From positions 549,461 to 613,460 of the forward strand of contig NZ_FNHV01000002.1 of the NCBI RefSeq assembly GCF_900103585.1: a stretch of DNA of 64,000 bases, in the 5' to 3' direction. How positions within the stretch are numbered: position 1 is the stretch's first letter; each line of letters starts with the position of its first letter. The stretch is from Streptomyces sp. cf386. Its GTDB lineage: Bacteria > Actinomycetota > Actinomycetes > Streptomycetales > Streptomycetaceae. Shown here in pieces: positions 57,367-64,000 of this stretch. Both the position numbers and the translations under genes were made by a program. The notes under the pieces were generated by a model. That model was not told where the DNA came from. It did not search any database and saw only the letters and a program-made list of their open reading frames with translations.

Positions 57367-58248
57367 ATGCCTTCGAACGCCGCCGACAAGCACGCCGCCC
57401 CGCCCCTCCCGGAACCGCTCCGGGTGCCGGTCGCCGACTCCCACACCCACCTCGACATGCAGTCCGGCACGGTGGAGGAGGGCCTGGCGAAGGCGGCGTC
57501 GGTCGGGGTGACGACGGTCGTGCAGGTGGGCTGTGACGTACGCGGCTCGCAGTGGGCGGCCGAGACGGCGGCGCGGTACGACGCCGTGCACGCCACCGTG
57601 GCCCTGCACCCGAACGAGGCTCCGCGCATCGTGCACGGGGACCCCGACGGCTGGTCACGGCAGGGGGCGCGCGAGCCCGGAGGTGCGCCGGCGCTCGACG
57701 AGGCGCTCGCGGAGATCGACCGCCTCGCCGCACTCCCTCAGGTGAAGGGCGTCGGCGAGACCGGCCTCGACTACTTCCGCACCGGGCCCGAGGGCAAGGA
57801 GGCGCAGGAGGCGTCCTTCCGCGCCCACATCGAGATCGCCAAGCGGCACGGCAAGGCCCTGGTCATCCATGACCGCGAGGCGCACGCGGACGTGCTGCGG
57901 GTGCTCAAGGAGGAGGGCGCGCCCGAGCGCACCGTCTTCCACTGCTACTCCGGGGACGCCGAGATGGCGGAGGTGTGCGCCGGCGCCGGCTACTTCATGT
58001 CCTTCGCCGGCAACGTCACCTTCAAGAACGCCCAGAACCTGCGGGACGCGGTGGCCGTGGCCCCGCTGGAGCTGCTCCTCGTGGAGACCGACGCGCCCTT
58101 CCTCACCCCGGCCCCGTACCGCGGACGGCCCAACGCGCCGTATCTCATTCCGATCACGGTGCGTGCCATGGCCGCCGTTCGGGGCATCGAGGAGGACGCG
58201 CTGGCGGCGGCCCTCGGCTCGAACACGGCACGCGCCTTCGGTTACTGA
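57367..58248 (+). CDS. tatD: TatD-family metal-dependent deoxyribonuclease
   Basis: A 293-residue TatD hydrolase, a two-metal TIM-barrel nuclease acting on DNA ends in repair. The metal ligands appear in order: VADSHTHLDMQ (HxH), VGETGLDYF (Glu), LVIHDREAHAD (His), TVFHCYSGDAEM (His) and LLVETDAPFLTP (Asp). The C-terminus VRGIEEDALAAALGSNTARAF is the usual end. ATG 57367. It is followed by the rpf-like gene after 142 bp. Confidence 0.94.
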   Translation: MPSNAADKHAAPPLPEPLRVPVADSHTHLDMQSGTVEEGLAKAASVGVTTVVQVGCDVRGSQWAAETAARYDAVHATVALHPNEAPRIVHGDPDGWSRQGAREPGGAPALDEALAEIDRLAALPQVKGVGETGLDYFRTGPEGKEAQEASFRAHIEIAKRHGKALVIHDREAHADVLRVLKEEGAPERTVFHCYSGDAEMAEVCAGAGYFMSFAGNVTFKNAQNLRDAVAVAPLELLLVETDAPFLTPAPYRGRPNAPYLIPITVRAMAAVRGIEEDALAAALGSNTARAFGY

Positions 58249-58390
58249 CCGATCACGGCCGGGCAACGCTCGTACGGATTTACGCCGGGTCCCCTCGCGA
58301 CTGTGCGTAGTCGAGTCGCTTTGGAGAGTCACCACCCCTCCGCTAGGTTCTGGTGGCCCGATCCGGAGTCCTCCGCTGGAGCGTGTCCTC

Positions 58391-59824
58391 GTGAGCAACG
58401 CGCAGTTCGAGACGTATGGCCCGAGCCCGGCCGGCCATGAGCCGCGGGCGTACGGCGGCTTCGACCCGTACAGCGCCCAGACGCTGGCGTACGGGGTCCA
58501 GGGGGTGCAGGGGGCCCATGGTCCGTACGGGATGCGTACGGACAGTTACCGTCCCGCGTACGAGATGCACGGGATGCACGGGGCGTACGAGGCGTACGAC
58601 GCGTACGAGGCGAACGAGGACACGTACGAACCCGCCTATGAGGCCCCCGAGCCGGAGCCCGAGCCGGTTGTGCGCCCGGGGCGTGGTCGGCGGGCCGCGC
58701 ATCGGCGCCGGGCGCGGACCGCAGAGCGGGGGGACGGGTCCATGCGCCGGCTCGTACCGCAGGCGCTGGTCGTCGCGTTCCTCGCGGGCGGGACGTCGGC
58801 CTTCGTCGCCAAGGACAAGGCGATCGAGCTGAGGGTCGACGGCAAGCCGCGCACCCTGCACACCTTCGCGGACGACGTCACCGAACTGCTCAGCGAGGAG
58901 GGCGTGGACGTGGGCGCGCACGATGTGGTGGCGCCCGCTCCCGACGAGCCGCTCGCCAGCGGTGACGAGGTCGCGGTGCGCTACGGGCGGCCCGTGCGGC
59001 TCACGCTCGACGGTCAGCGGCGCCAGGTGTGGACGACGGCGCACACGGTGGAGGCGGCGCTCAGGCAGCTGGGGGTGCGTGCGGAGGGGGCGTATCTGTC
59101 GACGTCGCGCTCCCGGCGCATCGGGCGCGAGGGGCTCGCGCTGGACGTCCGTACCGAGCGCACGGTGACGATCATGGCGGACGGGCTGGCGCGCACCATC
59201 CGCACCAACGCGGCGACCGTCGGCGAGGTCGTGGAGCAGGCCGGCATCACGCTGCGCGGGCAGGACACCACGTCCGTCCCGCTCGACACCTTCCCGCGCG
59301 ACGGGCAGGCGGTCACGGTCCTCAGGATCACCGGCAGGAAGGAGATCCGCGACGAGGCGATCGACTTCGCCGTGGAGCGGGTCGAGGATCCCGCGGTCTT
59401 CAAGGGCACGGAGGTCGTCGAGCGGGCGGGGGTGCCGGGGCTGAGGCGGATCACGTACTCGCTCCGGATGGTCAACGGCGTCCGGCAGAAGCCACGGCGG
59501 ATCCGGTCCGAGGTGGTGCGGGAGCCTCAGACGCAGATCGTGAAGGTGGGGACGAAGCCGCTGCCGACGTCCGTGCGCGGTGCGGACCGGCTGAACTGGC
59601 AGGGGCTCGCGGCGTGCGAATCCGGCGGGCGGCCGGACGCGGTGGACTCGTCGGGGACGTACGGCGGGCTGTACCAGTTCGACACCGAGACCTGGCGGAG
59701 CCTCGGAGGGACGGGACGGCCGCAGGACGCACCGGCGGCGGAGCAGACGGCTCGGGCGAAGAAGCTGTATGTGCGGCAGGGGGCGAGTCCCTGGCCGCAT
59801 TGCGGGGGACGGTTGCAGGGGTGA
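58391..59824 (+). CDS. rpfB: Resuscitation-promoting factor, RpfB type
   Basis: A 477-residue RpfB-like peptidoglycan lyase. Residues 1-117 are an unusual cytosolic, Tyr/Ala/Glu-rich region (YEAYDAYEANEDTYEPAYEA and a basic RGRRAAHRRRAR patch). A TM anchor follows (about 122-140), then three DUF348 repeats, a G5 domain (about 300-375) and the Rpf lysozyme-like domain. The catalytic Glu410 lies in GLAACESGGRPDAV and GLYQFDTETWRSLGG is diagnostic. It revives dormant cells or spores by wall cleavage. GTG 58391. RpfB-type proteins normally lack such a long N-terminal region, but actinomycete versions vary. Confidence 0.92.
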   Translation: MSNAQFETYGPSPAGHEPRAYGGFDPYSAQTLAYGVQGVQGAHGPYGMRTDSYRPAYEMHGMHGAYEAYDAYEANEDTYEPAYEAPEPEPEPVVRPGRGRRAAHRRRARTAERGDGSMRRLVPQALVVAFLAGGTSAFVAKDKAIELRVDGKPRTLHTFADDVTELLSEEGVDVGAHDVVAPAPDEPLASGDEVAVRYGRPVRLTLDGQRRQVWTTAHTVEAALRQLGVRAEGAYLSTSRSRRIGREGLALDVRTERTVTIMADGLARTIRTNAATVGEVVEQAGITLRGQDTTSVPLDTFPRDGQAVTVLRITGRKEIRDEAIDFAVERVEDPAVFKGTEVVERAGVPGLRRITYSLRMVNGVRQKPRRIRSEVVREPQTQIVKVGTKPLPTSVRGADRLNWQGLAACESGGRPDAVDSSGTYGGLYQFDTETWRSLGGTGRPQDAPAAEQTARAKKLYVRQGASPWPHCGGRLQG

Positions 59825-59931
59825 GGTCCGGCCGCGGGCCTGCGTGCCCTTCGTGCCGCCGGTCCGGTCGGGCGACGCCCGCCCGAGCCCGGCTGGACAG
59901 GCCCCGTCCCTGACCCCCGTACCCTTGTCGG

Positions 59932-60819
59932 GTGAGTAGCCCCACCCCCGACGCCCTCCTTGGCCCCGCCGACATCCGTGAGCTGGCGGCAGCCCTCGGT
60001 GTGCGCCCCACCAAGCAGCGCGGCCAGAACTTCGTGATCGACGCGAACACGGTCCGCCGTATCGTCCGCACTGCGGATGTCCGCCCCGACGACGTGGTGG
60101 TCGAGGTGGGACCGGGGCTCGGCTCCCTCACGCTCGCCCTGCTGGAGGTGGCCGACCGCGTCACCGCCGTGGAGATCGACGACGTACTGGCCGGCGCGCT
60201 TCCCGCCACCATCGCGGCCCGCATGCCGGAGCGCGCCGACCGTTTCGCGCTGGTGCACTCCGACGCGATGCATGTCGCGGAGCTGCCGGGCCCGCCGCCC
60301 ACCGCGCTGGTCGCCAACCTCCCCTACAACGTGGCCGTCCCGGTCCTCCTCCACATGCTCGAAGCCTTCCCGAGCATCGAACGCACCCTCGTCATGGTGC
60401 AGTCGGAGGTCGCGGACCGCCTGGCCGCCGCGCCCGGTTCCAAGGTGTACGGCGTGCCGTCCGTGAAGGCCAACTGGTACGCCGAGGTCAAGCGGGCCGG
60501 CGCCATCGGGCGCAACGTCTTCTGGCCCGCCCCGAACGTCGACAGCGGCCTGGTCGCCCTGACCCGCCGCACCGAGCCGCTCAAGACCACCGCCTCCAGG
60601 CGCGAGGTCTTCGCCGTCATCGACGCCGCCTTCGCCCAGCGCCGCAAGACACTGCGCGCCGCACTCGCCGGCTGGGCGGGTTCGGCGGCTGCCGCCGAGA
60701 CGGCCCTCGTCGCGGCGGGCGTCTCCCCGCAGGCCCGCGGAGAGGCGCTGACGGTCGAGGAGTTCGCCCGCATCGCGGAGCACAAGGCAGCCGCCGCCCA
60801 GCACAAGGAGTCCGAGTAA
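59932..60819 (+). CDS. rsmA: 16S rRNA (adenine-1518/1519-N6)-dimethyltransferase
   Basis: A 295-residue KsgA/RsmA. It dimethylates two adenosines near the 3' end of 16S r[21 protein letters not shown] is the N-terminal signature, [15 protein letters not shown] the SAM site, and [14 protein letters not shown] the catalytic NLPY. GTG 59932. The ispE start follows the stop with no gap, so the two are translationally coupled. Confidence 0.96.
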   Translation: MSSPTPDALLGPADIRELAAALGVRPTKQRGQNFVIDANTVRRIVRTADVRPDDVVVEVGPGLGSLTLALLEVADRVTAVEIDDVLAGALPATIAARMPERADRFALVHSDAMHVAELPGPPPTALVANLPYNVAVPVLLHMLEAFPSIERTLVMVQSEVADRLAAAPGSKVYGVPSVKANWYAEVKRAGAIGRNVFWPAPNVDSGLVALTRRTEPLKTTASRREVFAVIDAAFAQRRKTLRAALAGWAGSAAAAETALVAAGVSPQARGEALTVEEFARIAEHKAAAAQHKESE

Positions 60820-61728
60820 GTGAGCGCGAGCGTCACCGTCCGGGTCCCCGCCAAGGTCAACGTCCAGCTCGCGGTCGGCGCCGCCCGCCCCGACGGCTTT
60901 CACGACCTGGCCAACGTCTTCCTCGCCGTCGGCCTGTACGACGAGGTCACCGTGACCCCCTCGCCCGACGGCCTGCGCGTCACCTGTGACGGCCCGGACG
61001 CCGATCAGGTGCCCCTCGACCGTACGAACCTCGCCGCCCGCGCGGCCGAGGCGCTCGCCGCGCACTACGGGCGTACGCCCGACGTGCATCTGCACATCGC
61101 CAAGGACATCCCGGTCGCCGGCGGCATGGCGGGCGGCAGTGCGGACGGTGCGGGGGCGCTGCTCGCGTGCGACGCGCTGTGGGGCACCCGGGCCTCCCGT
61201 GCGGAACTCCTCGACATCTGCGCCGAGTTGGGCAGTGACGTGCCGTTCAGCCTGGTCGGGGGCGCCGCGCTCGGCACTGGGCGGGGCGAGCAGCTCCGTA
61301 CGCTCGACGTGGGCGGTGCCTTCCACTGGGTGTTCGCGATGGCCGGCCGGGGGCTGTCCACGCCCGCCGTCTTCCGGGAGTTCGACCGGCTCGCCGAGGG
61401 CACGGACATCCCCGAGCCCGTCGCCTCCCGGCCGCTGCTGGACGCCCTCGCGAAGGGCGACCCCGACGCGCTCGCCGCGGCCGTCTCCAACGACCTCCAG
61501 CCCGCCGCGCTCTCCCTCTTCCCGGAGCTCGCCGACACGCTCGCCGCAGGCCGTGGCGCGGGCGCGCTCGCGGCACTCGTCTCCGGCTCGGGACCGACCA
61601 CGGCGTTCCTCGCCCGTGATCCCGAGTCCGCGGAGAAGGTGGCCGAAACCCTACGGTTGTCGGGCACTTGTCGGGCGGTGCGTACGGCGTCGGGGCCCGT
61701 TCCGGGTGCCACCGTACTGTCTGCATAA
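60820..61728 (+). CDS. ispE: 4-diphosphocytidyl-2-C-methyl-D-erythritol kinase
   Basis: A 302-residue IspE, the GHMP kinase step of the MEP isoprenoid pathway. VRVPAKVNVQLAVGAARPDG is the start, VPVAGGMAGGSADGAGALL-type ATP loop (PVAGGMAGGSADGAG), and SGSGPTTAFLARD the C-terminal motif. GTG 60820 lies directly after the rsmA stop. The rsmA-ispE pairing is conserved across actinobacteria. Confidence 0.96.
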   Translation: MSASVTVRVPAKVNVQLAVGAARPDGFHDLANVFLAVGLYDEVTVTPSPDGLRVTCDGPDADQVPLDRTNLAARAAEALAAHYGRTPDVHLHIAKDIPVAGGMAGGSADGAGALLACDALWGTRASRAELLDICAELGSDVPFSLVGGAALGTGRGEQLRTLDVGGAFHWVFAMAGRGLSTPAVFREFDRLAEGTDIPEPVASRPLLDALAKGDPDALAAAVSNDLQPAALSLFPELADTLAAGRGAGALAALVSGSGPTTAFLARDPESAEKVAETLRLSGTCRAVRTASGPVPGATVLSA

Positions 61729-61931
61729 AACCCCCACAGTATCTCCACCAGGGGCAATGCAACTCCCAGATCTGCATAGATATGCGGGGCAAGTGTTAGC
61801 TAGTTCACGGTAGTTGATTGTTCGACATCACCCTTCATGGTCCCTTTCACGCCACTCTGCGTCATGGAATCGGCTGGCATGATCGGCCCTCCCCGGTCCT
61901 CCGTTACCGGTGGTACCTCTGAGGAGTCCCC

Positions 61932-62711
61932 ATGGGGCACATGGACCACTTCAGCGCCGGATGGGTCACTCCCGTCCTCTCCTACGCGATGGCCTGCGTC
62001 GGCTCGGCCCTCGGACTGCGCTGCACCGTCAGGGCACTTGAGGCGGACGGCGCCTCCAAGCGGAACTGGCTGCTGCTCGCCTCCCTCGCCATCGGCTCCG
62101 GCATCTGGACCATGCACTTCGTCGCCATGATGGGCTTCAGCGTCGACGGCACCCCGATCCGCTTCGACGTCCCGATCACCGTCCTGAGCCTGCTGATGGC
62201 CGTCGCCGTGGTCGCGGCCGGCGTCTTCACCGCCGGATACGGCCGCTCGCGCGTGATGTCGGTCGTGCTCGGCGGACTCGGCACCGGCCTCGGCGTCGCC
62301 GCCATGCACTACACCGGCATGGCCGCGCTCAACCTGCACGGCGAGGTCGACTACGACCCGATGCTCGTCATCGCCTCCGTCGCGATCGCCGTCGTCGCCG
62401 CCACCGCCGCGCTGACGCTCACGCTGGTGGTGCGCGGATCCGTGCTGGCCGCCGTCGCCGCGCTGGTCATGGGGCTCGCGGTGAGCAGCATGCACTACAC
62501 CGCGATGTACGCCGTGAGCATCTCCCTCGCGCCCAGCAGCGCGGAGTTGCCGGGGGCCACCGCCACGGAGTTCATCTTTCCGTTGGCGGTGCTGCTCGGG
62601 TCGTTCCTGTTCCTGGCCGCGGCGTACGTTGCGCTGTCGCCGACGGGTAAGCGGCACGAGTCCGCCGCTGCGGCGGAGTTGCTCCGCGAGGTTGAGCTGA
62701 CGACGGCGTAG
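61932..62711 (+). CDS. MHYT-domain integral membrane protein
   Basis: A 259-residue protein with seven predicted TM segments and three MHYT motifs: MHFVAM (61-66), MHYTGM (125-130) and MHYTAM (187-192). The MHYT domain is thought to sense oxygen, CO or NO through a metal, usually fused to GGDEF, EAL or kinase domains. Here it stands alone with only a short C-terminal tail (GKRHESAAAAELLREVE), so it probably acts through a partner. ATG 61932; the 200-bp leader contains an AT-richer patch near 61730-61810. Confidence 0.88.
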   Translation: MGHMDHFSAGWVTPVLSYAMACVGSALGLRCTVRALEADGASKRNWLLLASLAIGSGIWTMHFVAMMGFSVDGTPIRFDVPITVLSLLMAVAVVAAGVFTAGYGRSRVMSVVLGGLGTGLGVAAMHYTGMAALNLHGEVDYDPMLVIASVAIAVVAATAALTLTLVVRGSVLAAVAALVMGLAVSSMHYTAMYAVSISLAPSSAELPGATATEFIFPLAVLLGSFLFLAAAYVALSPTGKRHESAAAAELLREVELTTA

Positions 62712-62753
62712 GTCCTGCCGCTGTCGGTTGTCGCCCGTCTGCGGACCCGTCGT

Positions 62754-62781
62754 GGCTGGTCGCGCAGTTCCCCGCGCCCCT
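62754..62781. repeat. Dispersed streptomycete intergenic repeat, copy 2
   Basis: Identical over 28 bp to 28552-28579, including the core CGCAGTTCCCCGCGCCCCT. It lies in the 181-bp gap before the kinase gene. The surrounding bases do not match copy 1. Confidence 0.75.
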
Positions 62782-62892
62782 TACGGCGTTGTCGAACCGC
62801 AGTGGATTGGCTCGACTCGCTTGCCCCTTCGGAACACCGATCGGCCTAAGCCCGCCGCAGATACGTTCCCCCCTGAACGAGGTCTCCCTCCC

Positions 62893-64000
62893 ATGCGCCT
62901 TCCCCGCACCTCCGCCCGACTGCGCCCCAGATCCGTCCGGGCGAAGATCGTCTCCCTGCTGATGCTGCCCATCGTGTCCCTCATGGCGCTGTGGGGCTTC
63001 GCCGCTGTGACGACCGTGGCCGGTATCGGCGACTCCGAGCGTGCCAAGGACGTCAACTCCGAACTCCTCGCCCCCGTCGGCGACTTCGTCACCGCGCTGC
63101 AGGCCGAGCGGGCCGCCGCTATGCGGTACGCGACCGCCCCCGAGGACTTCACCGAGGCCCGGAAGGCCACGGACAAGGCCGCCACCGCCCTGCTGAACGG
63201 CATCAACGCCTCCAGCTCGGACGCCGCCCTCCTCGACGCGAGCCTGCCCGGGCGCATCGAGCGGCTGGAGAGCGACGCCGGAAGCCTGGCGCGGCTGCGT
63301 ACCGAGGCCACCGCGAAGAAGGCGGCGGCGCCCTCGGCCGCGTACACCGCCTACTCGGCGATCGTCGAGCACGCCTTCGCCGTCACCGGCGCGCTCACCG
63401 ACGACCGTGGCACCGACGCCGCCTCGGAGGCGCGCGTGGTGCTCGAACTCGCCCGCGCGCGGGAGGCGCTGGCCCGCGAGCAGGCGCTCCTGGGCGCCGC
63501 CGACGCGCGCGGGACGCTGAGCCGGGGTGAGTACGCGCTGTTCGTGGGCGCCGTCGCCACCCGGCGCGAGCTGCTGAAGTCCGCGGTCGCCGACCTGAAG
63601 GCCGGGCACCGGACGGCGTACGAGGAGGTCCTGAACGGCGACGAGTACGCGCGCGTGCAGGCCGTTGAGAACCGGGTGCGCGCTGCCGGTCCCGGTGCGG
63701 CGGCCGTGACGGGCACGGCGCTCGGGGGCTGGGACACGGCGGCGTCCGGTGTGCTGGCGGGGCTGACCGAGGCCGAGACGGGGGCCGGTACGGGGGCCAC
63801 CGCGCAGGCCGACCCGTTCGGCTGGGACACCCTCGGCGCCTCGGGCGTGGCGGTGGTGCTCGGCCTGGTCGGTGTGCTGCTGTCGCTGCTGGTCTCCGTG
63901 CTGGTCGGGCGCGGGCTCATCGTCGAGCTGCTCGACCTGCGCAACGACGCCCTGGAGGTGGCCGGCCGCCGCCTCCCGCAGGCCATGCGCAAGCTGCATG
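62893..64000 (+). CDS. Nitrate/nitrite-sensor-type histidine kinase, 3' end outside window
   Basis: The first 369 codons, open to the window edge. A basic start (RLPRTSARLRPRSVRAK) and TM1 (IVSLLMLPIVSLMALWGFAAV) lead into a NIT-type helical sensor domain (about 50-310) with AERAAAMRYATAP and ALAREQALLGAADARG. TM2 (GVAVVLGLVGVLLSLLVSVLVG) and the start of a HAMP-like region (ELLDLRNDALEVAGRRLPQAMRKL) follow. In Streptomyces this layout is typical of CvnA kinases that head conservons (CvnA-CvnB-CvnC-CvnD). The ATPase domain is not in view. ATG 62893. Confidence 0.85.
   Translation, partial: MRLPRTSARLRPRSVRAKIVSLLMLPIVSLMALWGFAAVTTVAGIGDSERAKDVNSELLAPVGDFVTALQAERAAAMRYATAPEDFTEARKATDKAATALLNGINASSSDAALLDASLPGRIERLESDAGSLARLRTEATAKKAAAPSAAYTAYSAIVEHAFAVTGALTDDRGTDAASEARVVLELARAREALAREQALLGAADARGTLSRGEYALFVGAVATRRELLKSAVADLKAGHRTAYEEVLNGDEYARVQAVENRVRAAGPGAAAVTGTALGGWDTAASGVLAGLTEAETGAGTGATAQADPFGWDTLGASGVAVVLGLVGVLLSLLVSVLVGRGLIVELLDLRNDALEVAGRRLPQAMRKLH

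Noticed and set aside
58249..58390. c-di-AMP (ydaO) riboswitch ahead of rpfB
   Set aside because: Known for some rpf genes, but the 142-bp gap has none of the conserved motif blocks.

Overview
The window is a stretch of high-GC actinobacterial chromosome and almost certainly comes from a Streptomyces. The evidence is strong third-position G/C bias, frequent GTG starts, start/stop overlaps of the ATGA and GTGA type, and Streptomyces-specific families: an SsgA-like sporulation protein, DUF6227, WhiJ-type DUF5753/DUF397 proteins, GlpR and a multidomain Rpf. From memory, the gene order around ssgE, the paired penicillin-binding proteins, pmt, rpf, rsmA and ispE matches the S. coelicolor core region near SCO3148-SCO3196. 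No rRNA, prophage, IS element, integrase or CRISPR array was seen. There is one tRNA, tRNA-Ala(CGC).

Layout. 1-8.7 kb: end of the fructose PTS permease, a DUF6227 protein with an internal duplication, an L,D-transpeptidase lipoprotein, a P1/NylC-type self-processing peptidase, LtrA, MscL, a SAF/CpaB-like protein, MTA phosphorylase, and an FmdB zinc-ribbon protein with a CIRCE-like element over its promoter. 8.7-15.5 kb: an MFS pump, a K+/H+ antiporter, a large penicillin acylase and 5-formyl-THF cyclo-ligase. 15.6-21.1 kb: the conserved galU-glp(moeA)-moaC-mog-GNAT-glpR cluster, which joins molybdopterin genes to a gephyrin-like cell-division/polar-growth module. 21.1-28.5 kb: tRNA-Ala, an MFS transporter, a GNAT, exonuclease III, and a MerR regulator divergent from a translationally coupled monooxygenase/hydrolase/dehydrogenase operon. 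28.7-35.1 kb: a Tricorn protease divergent from a TetR regulator, with two operator-like palindromes between them, followed by an MMPL exporter. 35.2-36.8 kb: an ATPase / DUF5753-HTH / DUF397 triad. 36.7-45.2 kb: methyltransferases, a YbaK deacylase coupled to an EamA permease, small secreted and membrane proteins, a metallophosphoesterase, an orphan three-TM protein, a HIT hydrolase and a serine hydrolase. 45.3-49 kb: Ohr, OhrR and an ECF cobalt/nickel importer on one strand. 49-56 kb: ssgE, two MecA_N-type penicillin-binding proteins and protein mannosyltransferase. 55.8-64 kb: rsmI, a zinc-ribbon protein, tatD, rpfB-like, rsmA, ispE, an MHYT membrane protein and the start of a nitrate-sensor-type histidine kinase cut by the window edge.

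Themes. Cell-envelope growth and sporulation recur (Ldt, GalU, Glp/GlpR, SsgE, two PBPs, Pmt, Rpf). Stress response is the second theme (MscL, CIRCE-linked FmdB, Ohr/OhrR, XthA). The most useful regulatory signals are the CIRCE at 8669-8695, the TetR sites at 32036-32098, the OhrR-like site at 45800-45819, a Nur-box-like site at 48971-48987 and the palindromes at 24693-24744. No wholly new system is proven. The best candidates for undescribed biology are the CIRCE-controlled FmdB protein, the WhiJ-like triad, the orphan three-TM protein at 42268-42729 and the monooxygenase operon. Functions rest on recognised motifs; no database search was run.
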